Notes: generated by a model from the letters alone, not told the origin. Numbered from the stretch's first letter, positions 8,378 through 17,111 are shown. The stretch: DNA of 60,623 nucleotides from Pseudomonas sp. CAN1 (GCF_030462585.1 NZ_JASMRU010000018.1:56183-116805); one strand, 5' to 3'. Translations and numbers: made by a program.

Positions 8378-9154
8378 TCAGGCCGCCGAGTCGGCGTCGG
8401 CCTTGCTGCGGCGCGGCTTCTTCTTGCCGGCCAGCAGGTGCGAAAACACCGCGTGCAGGTCGCCGGAGGCGCCATCCACGTCCAGGTTCAGCTTGTCGTC
8501 GATGTGCGCCATGTGGTGCATCATCAGGGTCACGGCCTTTTCCTTGTCGCCCTTCTCGATGGCGTCGAGGATCTCATTGTGCTCATCGAACGAGCAGTGC
8601 GAGCGGCCGCCGCTTTCGTACTGGGCGATGATCAGCGAGGTCTGCGACACCAGGCTGCGCTGGAACACCACCAGCGGCGCGTTCTTCGCCATCTCGGCGA
8701 GCTTCAGGTGGAATTCGCCGGAGAGGCGGATGCCGGCGCCACGGTCGCCACGGGCGAAGCTGGATTGCTCCTGCTTCACCATGTCGCGCAGTTCGGCGAG
8801 GGTATCGCTGCTGGCGTTGTCCACCGCCAGCTCGGTGATCGCGCGCTCGACAGTGCGGCGGGCGAAGAGAATCTGCCGGGCTTCGTCGATGCTCGGGCTG
8901 GCCACCACGGCGCCACGGTTGGGGCGCAGCAGCACGACCTGTTCATGGGCCAGGCGCGACAGGGCGCGACGGATGATGGTGCGGCTGACGCCGAAGATTT
9001 CGCCGAGGGCTTCTTCGCTCAGCTTGGTGCCTGGCGCCAGGCGTTGTTCGAGGATGGCGTCGAAGATGTGCGCGTAGACGATCTCGTCCTGAGTGCCGCT
9101 GCGCGCCTTGCCATTGCGCGGCTGCTTCCTGATCTGTTGCAACTGGTCGGTCAT
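8378..9154 (-). CDS. GntR-family (FCD subfamily) transcriptional regulator, likely controller of purine genes
   Basis: A 258-aa protein. The N-terminal winged HTH has the GntR pattern (LAPGTKLSEEALGEIFGVSR, then RALSRLAHEQVVLLRPNRGA). A helical FCD effector domain follows, with the metal/ligand residues expected (FHLKLAE, and HMAHIDDKL near the end). The C-terminus is basic (GKKKPRRSK). It starts at 9154. It is divergent from an AzgA-type purine permease, and TGTA[CT]ACA palindromes lie in the shared gap (9244, 9404) and before uraH, puuE and the second permease. I infer that it represses the whole island and is relieved by a purine or urate metabolite. Confidence 0.88.
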   Translation of the reverse strand: MTDQLQQIRKQPRNGKARSGTQDEIVYAHIFDAILEQRLAPGTKLSEEALGEIFGVSRTIIRRALSRLAHEQVVLLRPNRGAVVASPSIDEARQILFARRTVERAITELAVDNASSDTLAELRDMVKQEQSSFARGDRGAGIRLSGEFHLKLAEMAKNAPLVVFQRSLVSQTSLIIAQYESGGRSHCSFDEHNEILDAIEKGDKEKAVTLMMHHMAHIDDKLNLDVDGASGDLHAVFSHLLAGKKKPRRSKADADSAA

Positions 9155-9243
9155 CGGAGTCGAACCCTGCTCAAGCCGGGTTGAACCGGCGCGAAATCCG
9201 TGGGGCGGGAAAGAAACTGGCCGCGGGCCAGGTATTGGCGACA

Positions 9244-9253
9244 GTGTACACAA
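9244..9253. promoter_or_regulatory. Candidate GntR operator GTGTACACAA
   Basis: A TGTACA-centred palindrome 90 bases upstream of the GntR start codon. It resembles the TTGTATACAA sites of this island and is a candidate autoregulatory site. Confidence 0.5.
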
Positions 9254-9394
9254 AGTGGCCACTATCGTGCAGCCGTCACGCGCGACTCCGTTGCGGCACC
9301 AATCCCGCGCCGTGCAGGAGCTGGGCAGACTTCAGCCTGCGACCATTCCGAGCCTTTTCTTGTAAAAATCTTGCGAAAAGGCACTAAACATTAT

Positions 9395-9422
9395 TTGAAG
9401 TTTTTGTACACAACTGCATAAT
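9395..9422 (+). promoter_or_regulatory. Permease promoter with operator TTGTACACAA inside the spacer
   Basis: TTGAAG (9395-9400), a 16-base spacer, then CATAAT (9417-9422). The palindrome TTGTACACAA occupies 9404-9413, between the two hexamers, where a bound repressor would block RNA polymerase. Confidence 0.55.
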
Positions 9423-9551
9423 CGCCGCGTGACTTCCTGACTCAAGGGTCAACTAAATCACACCCTCACAACTCTTTCCGTTAGCGCAAGGGACGCAGGT
9501 GAACCAGCCGACGGCAAGGGACCAACAACAAGAGCGTTGAGGAGTACCGCT

Positions 9552-10898
9552 GTGGAAAGCACCAAACAAGAACAACAAGCCTTTGCATCCAGTCCCCCCG
9601 CCACCGGCCTGCTCGAACGCCTGTTCAAGCTCAGCCAGCACGGCACCACCGTGAAGACCGAACTCGCAGCCGGCCTCACGACCTTCATCACCATGGCGTA
9701 CATCATCTTCGTCAACCCCAACATCATGGCCGACGCCGGCATCGACCACGGTGCCGCCTTCGTCGCGACCTGCCTTGCCGCCGCGCTCGGCTGCTTCCTG
9801 ATGGGCCTCTACGCCAACTGGCCGGTGGGCCTGGCGCCGGGCATGGGCCTCAACGCGTTCTTCACCTACACCGTGGTCAAGACCATGAACTACAGCTGGG
9901 AGATCGCGCTGGGCGCGGTGTTCATCTCCGGCATCGCCTTCATGATCCTGACCTTCTCGCGCATCCGCGAATGGCTGCTCAACAGCATCCCGGTCAGCCT
10001 GCGCTTCGCCATGGGCGCCGGAGTCGGCCTGTTCCTCGGGCTGATCGGCCTGAAGACCGCCGGTATCGTGGTCGCCAGTCCCGCCACCCTGGTTCACCTG
10101 GGTGACCTGACCAGCCCCGGCCCGCTGCTCGCCGCCATCTGCTTCCTGATGATCGCGGTGCTGGAATACCGTCGCGTGTTCGGCGGCATCCTGATCAGCA
10201 TCCTCACCGTCACCGTGGCCGGCATCGCCCTGGGTATCGTCAAGTTCGGCGGCGTGTTCTCCATGCCGCCGAGCCTGGCGCCGACCTTCCTGGCGATGGA
10301 CATTGCCGGCGCGTTCAACGTGACCATGATCAGCGTGATCCTGGCCTTCCTCTTCGTGCACATGTTCGACACCGCCGGCACCCTGATGGGCGTTGCCCAG
10401 CGCGCGCACCTGGTGCGCGAGGACGGCCGCATCGAGAACCTGTCCAAGGCGATGAAGGCCGACAGCACCTCCAGCGCCTTCGGCGCAGTGCTCGGCGTAC
10501 CGCCGGTGACCAGCTACGTGGAAAGCGCCGCGGGGGTTGCCGCTGGCGGCCGCACCGGCCTGACCGCGGTCACCGTGGGCGTGCTGTTCGTCGCGGCGAT
10601 GTTCTTCGCCCCGCTGGCCGGCATGATCCCCGCCTACGCCACTGCCGGCGCGCTGATCTACGTCGCCATGCTGATGATGGGCGGCATGGCCCACATCGAC
10701 TGGAACGAGCACACCGAGACCATCCCGGCCATCGTCACCGTCATCATGATGCCGCTGACCTTCTCGGTCGCCGACGGCATCGCCCTGGGCTTCGTGACCT
10801 ACGTGGCGATGAAGGTCTTCACCGGCCGCCACAAGGACGTGACCGTCAGCCTGTACGCGCTGTGCGCGATCTTCGTGGCCAAGTTCATCTTCCTCTGA
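9552..10898 (+). CDS. NCS2-family purine permease, AzgA/PbuG type
   Basis: A 448-aa inner-membrane transporter, GTG start at 9552 chosen for the GAGGAG eight bases upstream. AzgA-type motifs are clear: GLAPGMGLNAFFTY, AFLFVHMFDTAGTLMG and TSYVESAAGVAAGGRTG, the substrate-binding loops of adenine/guanine/hypoxanthine importers. About 12-14 hydrophobic segments are present. The gene is single, followed by a terminator at 10922-10954, and divergent from the GntR regulator. It probably supplies purine bases for salvage or for the urate pathway encoded next to it. Exact base preference is inferred from family only. Confidence 0.9.
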   Translation: MESTKQEQQAFASSPPATGLLERLFKLSQHGTTVKTELAAGLTTFITMAYIIFVNPNIMADAGIDHGAAFVATCLAAALGCFLMGLYANWPVGLAPGMGLNAFFTYTVVKTMNYSWEIALGAVFISGIAFMILTFSRIREWLLNSIPVSLRFAMGAGVGLFLGLIGLKTAGIVVASPATLVHLGDLTSPGPLLAAICFLMIAVLEYRRVFGGILISILTVTVAGIALGIVKFGGVFSMPPSLAPTFLAMDIAGAFNVTMISVILAFLFVHMFDTAGTLMGVAQRAHLVREDGRIENLSKAMKADSTSSAFGAVLGVPPVTSYVESAAGVAAGGRTGLTAVTVGVLFVAAMFFAPLAGMIPAYATAGALIYVAMLMMGGMAHIDWNEHTETIPAIVTVIMMPLTFSVADGIALGFVTYVAMKVFTGRHKDVTVSLYALCAIFVAKFIFL

Positions 10899-10921
10899 TC
10901 GCCCGCTGACCACGTAACGAG

Positions 10922-10954
10922 AAAGGCCCCGGCAATCGCTTGCCGGGGCCTTTT
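10922..10954. terminator. Intrinsic terminator
   Basis: GGCCCCGGCAA / TTGCCGGGGCC hairpin with AAA before and TTTT after. It lies between the convergent permease and fusion-regulator genes and can act both ways. Confidence 0.88.
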
Positions 10955-10973
10955 CACAACCGCCGATCAGGGT

Positions 10974-12773
10974 TCAGGGGGTCGCATCGGGAAACTGCAG
11001 GCGAATGCGGATTTCCGTGCCGACGCCCAGTTCGCTCTTCGCACTGATCTCACCCTCCATCAGTTCTACCAGGCTGCGGCACAGAGCCCCGCCCAGCCCG
11101 CTGCCGCCGCGACCGATCCGCTGGTTGTCCAGTTCATGACTGAACGGCTCGAACAGCCAGGGCAGCTCTTCCTGCGCAATGCCGATGCCGGTATCGATCA
11201 CTTCGAGGGTCACGTCGACCATGCCCTTGCCGACGCCGTGCGAATGCAGCCGCACGGTGACCGAACCGCTGTCGGTGAAGCGCACGGCGTTATCCAGCAA
11301 ATTGTTGAGTACCTGCCGAAGGCGCAACGGGTCGCACCACACGCGGGTCTTCAGCGCCTCGCTGAAATCGCCCTGCAGGACCAGGCCCTTCGCCTTGGCG
11401 GCTTCGTCCATCAGGGCGATCTGCCGCTCGACCAGAGCGGGCAGATCCACGTCCTCGGGCGCCAACGGGAGATTCCCGGCCTTGGCGCGGCTGAGCAGCT
11501 GAAAATCATTGACTACATCGAGCACATTGCTGGCCAGATTGCGCGCCACCGCCAGGGGTTCTGCACGACGCGTGGCGTCATCCTGGTTCAGCGCCAGGTC
11601 GATCATTGCCAGGATGTTGCGCATCGGCCCCTGGAGCTCGTTGGTAATCGCCCCGAGGAAGCGCGTCTTGCCGCGGCTGATGGTATCGATGCGGGCATTG
11701 GCGTTGCGCAGCTCGCGGACCAGTTGCTCGCGGTCGGTAATGTCGATGGCACCGCAAATCGCCCCCAGCAGCTTGCCATTCACATCCCGGTAGGGTCTGC
11801 CCCAGTGGTGGTAGACCCGCCGGCCGCGCTTGGCGCCATGGAACTCGACATCGGAATCATAGGGCTCGCCGACAGCGATCGCCTCGGCCAGTCGCTGGTG
11901 CAGCAGCTCGGCCTCCTGCGCGCTGCTGATAATGCCCAGATCGAGCAGACGCTTGCCGACGACTTCGTCCAGTTGCAGCCCGGTGAGATCGAGCGCGATC
12001 CGGTTGCAGAACATCACCCGACCGTCCACCGCGCGAACGGTCATAGGGTGAGGTAGCGAGTCGATGATCGTGCGCAGCAGGTCCAATTCACGGATCTGCT
12101 CCTCGTCCAGGGCAGCGACAGGATTGTGCTCCTCTGTCGGCGCCCCACCCTCCACCAGTCCATGCCTCCGGGCGATATCGATCAGCTCCACCAGCGACTT
12201 GGCGTGCAGCTTCTGCATCAGCCGCACCTTGTAGGTGCTCACCGTCTTGTCGCTGATCGCCAATTGGTCGGCGATGGCGATGTTGCTCAGGCCCTGCGCC
12301 AGCAGTTGCAGCACGCTCAGCTCGCGCACCGACAGGTCCTTGAGCAGCCCACCATGGCCGGCATCCTCCACCGCGCTGACGCTGCCAAGGGCGTGGCTGG
12401 GGAAATAGCTGTGGCCCTGGGCGATGGCACGCACGGCCTCGCGCACGGCCTGCGAGTCTTCCTGCTTGCTGACAAAGCCGGCGGCGCCGGCGGTCAGGCA
12501 ACGCCCGGCGAAGTACTCGGAGTCCTGCGAAGTCAGCACCAGCACTTTCACCGGTGACTCCTGGGCGACCAGACGCTGAAGCACTTCCAGTCCACCCAGG
12601 CGCGGGATCGACAGTTCGAGGATCATCAGGTCCGGCTTGCACTGGCGCACCTGGTGCAGGGCATCTGGGCCGTTGTCGGCCTCACCGACCACCTCGTGCC
12701 GATCGGCCTCCATCATCAGGCGCAGGGCATGGCGGGTTACCGGTTGCTCTTCAACGATCAGGATTCTGCTCAT
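10974..12773 (-). CDS. Atypical receiver-LuxR HTH-PAS-histidine-kinase-like fusion without phospho-acceptors
   Basis: A 599-aa protein in an unusual order. Residues 3-120 form a receiver, 145-206 a LuxR/NarL HTH (LSVRELSVLQLLAQGLSNIA), about 230-350 a PAS domain, about 365-430 a dimerisation helix pair and 470-595 an HATPase domain. In the receiver the acidic pair is E8-E9 and the phosphorylated Asp is replaced by E53 (LMILELSIP), while T81 and K103 are kept. In the kinase part the H-box reads ITNELQGP, with N378 where His is expected. ATP-binding boxes look intact (N490-N491, DTGIG at 527, GGSGLGG at 557). I infer a non-phosphorelay DNA-binding sensor using PAS and possibly ATP binding. It sits inside the purine island, reading from uraH's side toward the permease. 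Confidence 0.85.
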   Translation of the reverse strand: MSRILIVEEQPVTRHALRLMMEADRHEVVGEADNGPDALHQVRQCKPDLMILELSIPRLGGLEVLQRLVAQESPVKVLVLTSQDSEYFAGRCLTAGAAGFVSKQEDSQAVREAVRAIAQGHSYFPSHALGSVSAVEDAGHGGLLKDLSVRELSVLQLLAQGLSNIAIADQLAISDKTVSTYKVRLMQKLHAKSLVELIDIARRHGLVEGGAPTEEHNPVAALDEEQIRELDLLRTIIDSLPHPMTVRAVDGRVMFCNRIALDLTGLQLDEVVGKRLLDLGIISSAQEAELLHQRLAEAIAVGEPYDSDVEFHGAKRGRRVYHHWGRPYRDVNGKLLGAICGAIDITDREQLVRELRNANARIDTISRGKTRFLGAITNELQGPMRNILAMIDLALNQDDATRRAEPLAVARNLASNVLDVVNDFQLLSRAKAGNLPLAPEDVDLPALVERQIALMDEAAKAKGLVLQGDFSEALKTRVWCDPLRLRQVLNNLLDNAVRFTDSGSVTVRLHSHGVGKGMVDVTLEVIDTGIGIAQEELPWLFEPFSHELDNQRIGRGGSGLGGALCRSLVELMEGEISAKSELGVGTEIRIRLQFPDATP

Positions 12774-12846
12774 GCGCGCTCTCGGAAAAGGATTTTCCAG
12801 ATAGTTCTAGCCCAGGCGGGGACTACATGACGGAGAAAACGCAGGC

Positions 12847-12873
12847 AAAAAAAAGCCCGCAGTGTGGGCGGGC
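12847..12873 (-). terminator. Intrinsic terminator of uraH
   Basis: Read on the minus strand, a GCCCGC/GCGGGC stem is followed by eight T. It lies 48 bases after the uraH stop. Confidence 0.82.
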
Positions 12874-12920
12874 CGAGGAAGACTCCACGAAGAGTCTGGG
12901 GGAAGACCTATGGGCGGGGA

Positions 12921-13274
12921 CTAGCTGCCGCGATAGGTGGAATAGCTGTAGGGGGAAATCAGCAGAGGCACGTGGTAGTGGTCGCTTTCCGAGGCGATGC
13001 CGAAGCGCAGGACCACCTGGTCGAGGAAGGCCGGCTGGGGCAGTTCGACGCCGCGGGCACGGTAGTAGTCGCCAGCGTTGAACAGCAGCTGGTAGACACC
13101 GGCGCGGAAGTCATCGCCCTGCAGCAGCGGTTCGTCGCAGCGGCCGTCGTCGTTGGTCACGCGGGTGGCGATCAGCTCCAGCTGCTGGCCTTCGACGCGG
13201 AACAGCTCGATCTTGATGCCGTGGCCGGGGCAGCCGTGGGCGGAATCCAGTACGTGGGTAGTCAGGCGTCCCAT
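12921..13274 (-). CDS. uraH: 5-hydroxyisourate hydrolase
   Basis: A 117-aa transthyretin-like enzyme of urate degradation. It hydrolyses 5-hydroxyisourate, the product of PuuD, to OHCU, the substrate of UraD. Family marks are the N-terminal MGRLTTHVLDSAHG and the C-terminal tetrapeptide YRGS, both contributing catalytic His/Arg residues. I start at the ATG at 13274; the ATG two codons upstream (13280) is possible. An AGGAGGAAGG lies about 35 bases upstream, too far to serve either start. The gene is divergent from puuE and shares a 400-base regulatory gap with it. Confidence 0.95.
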   Translation of the reverse strand: MGRLTTHVLDSAHGCPGHGIKIELFRVEGQQLELIATRVTNDDGRCDEPLLQGDDFRAGVYQLLFNAGDYYRARGVELPQPAFLDQVVLRFGIASESDHYHVPLLISPYSYSTYRGS

Positions 13275-13408
13275 GGGCATATCGGTGTCCAGCGGCGGAG
13301 CCGGCCGACACCTTCCTCCTCTGTCTTGTTGATTCGAATGGGCGGCTGTCGCCAGGACGGCCTGCCCGTGCATTGGGTTGCAGCGAATATACCCAGCGGC
13401 ACACTCAA

Positions 13409-13418
13409 TTGTATACAA
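13409..13418. promoter_or_regulatory. Candidate GntR operator TTGTATACAA (uraH side)
   Basis: An exact 10-bp palindrome 135 bases before uraH, identical to the sites before puuE and the UacT-type permease. Confidence 0.6.
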
Positions 13419-13582
13419 AAAACTGAAACTTACTCGCAGAATCAGCCCGCAGCAGCCCCTTGTACTATCGTGCCGCAGAGCGCGAAAAGCCGCCTCAAGC
13501 CGCACCAGAATGCGGCATAGCGGGGATTCACGGAGCAATACAGGCAATGCGATGGATTGAAACGACCGTTGCGCGGATTGTA

Positions 13583-13612
13583 TTTACAGACCACCAAAGA
13601 TTTTGTATACAA
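13583..13612 (+). promoter_or_regulatory. puuE promoter overlapped by TTGTATACAA operator
   Basis: TTTACA (13583-13588), a 17-base spacer, then TATACA (13606-13611). The palindrome 13603-13612 covers the -10 element, a layout expected for repression. Confidence 0.58.
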
Positions 13613-13682
13613 TACGCCCATCACGGCAGCGCACGGTCCACCGACTCAGCGCCGACCGCCAACCACAAGAAGGAACACTGCA

Positions 13683-14618
13683 GTGAGCGCTGACTACCCA
13701 CGCGACCTGATCGGTTACGGCAATAACATTCCCCACCCGCACTGGCCGAACGATGCGCGCATCGCCCTGTCCTTCGTCCTCAACTATGAGGAAGGCGGCG
13801 AACGCAACATTCTCCATGGCGATGCCGAATCCGAAGCCTTCCTTTCCGAGATGGTCGCCGCCCAGCCGCTCAAGGGCGAGCGCAACATGTGCATGGAATC
13901 GCTGTACGAGTACGGCAGCCGTGCCGGCGTGTGGCGCCTGCTCAAGCTGTTCCGCAAGTATGACCTGCCGCTGACCGTGTTCGCCGTGGCCATGGCCGCC
14001 CAGCGCCACCCCGAGGCGATCCGCCAGATGGTCGCCGACGGCCACGAAATCTGCAGCCACGGCTACCGCTGGATCGACTACCAGTACATGGACCCGGAGC
14101 AGGAACGCGAGCACATGTTCGAGGCCGTGCGCATCCTCACCGAGCTGACCGGCCAGCGCCCGCAGGGCTGGTACACCGGCCGCCTGGGCCCGAACACCCG
14201 GCGCATCGTCCGCGAGGATGGCAACTTCCTCTACGACTCCGACACCTACGACGACGACCTGCCCTACTGGGACCCGGCGAGCACCGCCGAGAAGCCGCAC
14301 CTGGTGATCCCCTACACCCTGGACACCAACGACATGCGCTTCACCCAGGTGCAGGGCTTCAACAAGGGCGACGACTTCTTCGAATACCTGAAGGACGCCT
14401 TCGACGTGCTCTACGCCGAGGGTGCCGAGGGCGCGCCGAAGATGCTCTCCATCGGCATGCACTGCCGCCTGCTGGGCCGTCCGGCGCGTATGGCCTCGCT
14501 GGAGCGTTTCATCCAGTACGTTAAAGGTCACGAGAAGGTGTGGATCACCCGCCGCGTCGACATCGCCAAGCACTGGCACGAGAACCACCCGTTCAAAGCG
14601 CAGGAGAACCAGGCATGA
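13683..14618 (+). CDS. puuE: Allantoinase PuuE (polysaccharide-deacetylase fold)
   Basis: A 311-aa metal-independent allantoinase that opens allantoin to allantoate. It carries a NodB-like barrel with ICSHGYRWIDYQYM and a C-terminal MHCRLLGRPARM segment typical of PuuE. It starts at the GTG at 13683 behind AAGGAA; longer upstream frames run through the promoter and are rejected. It is the first gene of an operon with uraD (ATGA overlap), allA and probably puuD, all in the order of urate catabolism. Confidence 0.95.
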   Translation: MSADYPRDLIGYGNNIPHPHWPNDARIALSFVLNYEEGGERNILHGDAESEAFLSEMVAAQPLKGERNMCMESLYEYGSRAGVWRLLKLFRKYDLPLTVFAVAMAAQRHPEAIRQMVADGHEICSHGYRWIDYQYMDPEQEREHMFEAVRILTELTGQRPQGWYTGRLGPNTRRIVREDGNFLYDSDTYDDDLPYWDPASTAEKPHLVIPYTLDTNDMRFTQVQGFNKGDDFFEYLKDAFDVLYAEGAEGAPKMLSIGMHCRLLGRPARMASLERFIQYVKGHEKVWITRRVDIAKHWHENHPFKAQENQA

Positions 14619-15130
14619 GCCGCTTCCAGACCCTGACCCCGGCCAGCCTCGACCGCGCCGCCTTCGTCGCCACCTTCGCCGACATCTACGAGCACTCCCC
14701 GTGGGTCGCCGAGAAGGCCTATGACCTGGGCGTCGACGACAGCCTGAACGACATCGAACTGCTGCAGCAGCGCATGGCCGACATCCTCCTGTCCGCCGGC
14801 CACGAAGCGCAACTGGCACTGATCAACGCGCACCCGGACCTCGCCGGCAAGGCCGCCGTCCGTGGCGAACTGACCGCCTCCAGCACCGCCGAACAGGCCG
14901 GCGCCGGCATCCAGGACTGCACCGCCGAGGAGTTCGCCCGCTTCACCGAGCTCAACGACGCCTACAAGGCCAAATTCGGCTTCCCCTTCATCAAGGCGGT
15001 GAAGGGCAGCAACCGCCACCAGATCCTCGCTGCGTTCGAAGAGCGCATCCACAACACGCCGGAGCAGGAGTTCCAGACCGCCCTGGCGGAGATCAACAAG
15101 ATCGCGATGTTCCGCCTGCAGCAGCTCTGA
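14615..15130 (+). CDS. uraD: OHCU decarboxylase
   Basis: A 171-aa all-helical enzyme that converts 2-oxo-4-hydroxy-4-carboxy-5-ureidoimidazoline to S-allantoin. The active-site motif NAHPDLAG (H73) and the substrate-loop SPWVAEKA are present. The start overlaps the puuE stop by four bases, with GGAG upstream. The next gene in most pseudomonads is alc; here only 67 bases separate uraD from allA. Confidence 0.95.
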   Translation: MSRFQTLTPASLDRAAFVATFADIYEHSPWVAEKAYDLGVDDSLNDIELLQQRMADILLSAGHEAQLALINAHPDLAGKAAVRGELTASSTAEQAGAGIQDCTAEEFARFTELNDAYKAKFGFPFIKAVKGSNRHQILAAFEERIHNTPEQEFQTALAEINKIAMFRLQQL

Positions 15131-15197
15131 GCGAGCGGACCTTCACTCCCCGTCCCAGCGACGGGGCCAATGCGAACAACGAAAAAGAAGACCAGCC

Positions 15198-15704
15198 ATG
15201 CGTACCCTGAAGATCGAGCCGTTGACCAAGGAAGCCTTCGCACCGTTCGGTGATGTCATCGAAACCGAAGGCAGTGACTTCTTCATGATCAACAACGGTT
15301 CCACCCGCCGTTATCACAAGCTCGCCACCGTCGAAACGGCGCAGCCCGATGACAAGGCGATCATCAGCATCTTCAGCGCCGAGTCCCTGGAGATGCCCTT
15401 GCGCATCCGCATGCTGGAACGTCACCCGCAGGGCAGCCAGGCGTTCATTCCGCTGCTCGGCAATCAGTTTCTGATCGTGGTCGCGCCAGTTGGCGATGTA
15501 CCTGTATCGGGTCTCGCCCGCGCTTTCCTGTCCAACGGCAAGCAGGGCGTCAATTACCACCGCGGCGTCTGGCACCACCCGGTGCTGACGATCGAAAAGC
15601 GGGATGACTTCCTGGTGGTCGATCGCAGCGGTTCTGGCAACAACTGCGACGAGCATTTCTTCACCGAGGACGAACAGCTCCTCCTCGACCCCCAAGCGAA
15701 CTAA
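15198..15704 (+). CDS. allA: Ureidoglycolate lyase
   Basis: A 168-aa cupin-type enzyme that splits ureidoglycolate to glyoxylate and urea. The N-terminal KIEPLTKEAFAPFGDVIE and the core HRGVWHHPVL are diagnostic. It lies 67 bases after uraD and 53 bases before puuD. Its substrate normally comes from allantoicase, which is not encoded in this cluster, so either alc is elsewhere or an allantoate amidohydrolase route feeds it. Confidence 0.95.
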   Translation: MRTLKIEPLTKEAFAPFGDVIETEGSDFFMINNGSTRRYHKLATVETAQPDDKAIISIFSAESLEMPLRIRMLERHPQGSQAFIPLLGNQFLIVVAPVGDVPVSGLARAFLSNGKQGVNYHRGVWHHPVLTIEKRDDFLVVDRSGSGNNCDEHFFTEDEQLLLDPQAN

Positions 15705-15757
15705 TAAGAGAGGCCCGCGCAGCGCGACGGCGATGCCCGGGCAAGAGGTAAACAACT

Positions 15758-17092
15758 GTGGAAGCACATCTCATCGAATGGCTGAACCTGCTGGTCCGCT
15801 GGATCCACATGATCGTGGGTATCGCGTGGATCGGCGCCTCGTTCTACTTCGTCTGGCTGGAAAACAACCTCAACCGCGCCAACCCGCGCGAGGGGCTTTC
15901 CGGTGACCTCTGGGCGATCCATGGTGGCGGCATCTACCACCTGGAGAAGTACAAGCTCGCCCCGCCGAAAATGCCGGACAACCTGCACTGGTTCAAATGG
16001 GAGGCCTACACCACCTGGATGTCGGGTGTCTGCCTGCTGACCATCGTGTTCTACCTGAACCCGACCCTGTACCTGATCGCCCCGGGCAGCGACCTGGCGC
16101 CCGCCGCGGCCGTAGCCATCGGCATCGGCTCGCTGATCGCCGGCTGGTTCGTCTACAGCACCCTGTGCGACTCCCCGCTGGGCAAGCAACCCGCCCTGCT
16201 CGGCGCCATCCTGTTCGGTCTGCTGGTCCTCGCCGCCTACCTGCTCAGCCAGGTGTTCAGCGGTCGCGGTGCGTACCTGCACGTGGGCGCCATCATCGGC
16301 ACCATCATGGTGGGCAACGTGTTCCGCGTGATCATGCCGGCCCAGCGCGCGCTGGTTAAGGCCATCGAGGAAGGCCGCGAGCCCGATCCGGTACTGCCGG
16401 CCAAGGGCCTGCTGCGTTCGCGCCACAACAACTACTTCACCCTGCCGGTGCTGTTCATCATGATCAGCAACCACTTCCCGAGCACCTACGGCAGCCACTA
16501 CAACTGGCTGATCCTGACCTGCATCGCGGCGCTGGCGGTGATCGTGCGTCACTACTTCAACACCCGCCACAATGGCAACGGCATGGCCTGGGCGCTGCCC
16601 GCCGGCGCCGTCGGCATGATCGCCCTGGCCTTCGTCACCGGCCCGAATTTCCCCAGCAGTGACAACACTGCCAGCGCCCAGCCGGCGAAGGTGGAGTACC
16701 AACCGCTGCCGGAAACCGCCGTCGGCGGCAAGACCCCGGCCGAGCGCGCCAAGGACGAGGAAGCCGCCAAGGCCGCCGCTGCCCAGCAGGCTCAGGCCGC
16801 TCCGGCCCAGGCGTCCACTGCCGGTTCGACCGAAGGCTTCGACAAGGTCCACCACGTCATCCAGGAACGCTGCGCCGTGTGCCACTCGGCCAAGCCGACC
16901 AGCAACCTGTTCAGCACCGCACCGGCTGGCGTGATGTTCGACACCCCGCAGCAGATCCAGCAGCTCGCCCCGCGCATCCAGGCGCAGGCCGTGGCCTCGC
17001 AGGTGATGCCGCTGGGCAACATCACCCAGATGACCCCGGAAGAGCGCAAGCTCGTCGGCGACTGGATCAGCCGAGGCGCCCAGGTTAATTGA
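15758..17092 (+). CDS. puuD: Membrane urate oxidase PuuD with C-terminal cytochrome c domain
   Basis: A 444-aa protein with GTG start at 15758 behind AAGAGG. The N-terminal part has about eight membrane helices with conserved His residues in the first (WIHMIVGIAWIGASF). An Ala/Gln-rich flexible linker follows (about 325-350), then a cytochrome c-like module with one heme motif CAVCH (about residues 371-375). PuuD oxidises urate to 5-hydroxyisourate and is thought to pass electrons through its own heme to the respiratory chain instead of making hydrogen peroxide. It is the last gene of the puuE operon, with a terminator at 17112-17139. Confidence 0.93.
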   Translation: MEAHLIEWLNLLVRWIHMIVGIAWIGASFYFVWLENNLNRANPREGLSGDLWAIHGGGIYHLEKYKLAPPKMPDNLHWFKWEAYTTWMSGVCLLTIVFYLNPTLYLIAPGSDLAPAAAVAIGIGSLIAGWFVYSTLCDSPLGKQPALLGAILFGLLVLAAYLLSQVFSGRGAYLHVGAIIGTIMVGNVFRVIMPAQRALVKAIEEGREPDPVLPAKGLLRSRHNNYFTLPVLFIMISNHFPSTYGSHYNWLILTCIAALAVIVRHYFNTRHNGNGMAWALPAGAVGMIALAFVTGPNFPSSDNTASAQPAKVEYQPLPETAVGGKTPAERAKDEEAAKAAAAQQAQAAPAQASTAGSTEGFDKVHHVIQERCAVCHSAKPTSNLFSTAPAGVMFDTPQQIQQLAPRIQAQAVASQVMPLGNITQMTPEERKLVGDWISRGAQVN

Positions 17093-17111
17093 GCCTGCGG
17101 CACGGCCAGAG

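Larger units (their letters stand above)
9155..9551. other. Divergent regulatory region, GntR gene / purine permease
   Basis: 397 bases without a gene. It contains two operator-like palindromes (9244-9253, 9404-9413) and a sigma70-like promoter for the permease (-35 TTGAAG 9395-9400, -10 CATAAT 9417-9422). Local AT content is clearly higher than in flanking genes. Confidence 0.65.
13275..13682. other. Divergent regulatory region uraH / puuE
   Basis: About 400 bases without a gene, rich in AT relative to surroundings. It contains two exact TTGTATACAA palindromes (13409-13418, 13603-13612) and a sigma70-like puuE promoter. No other feature is evident. Confidence 0.65.
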
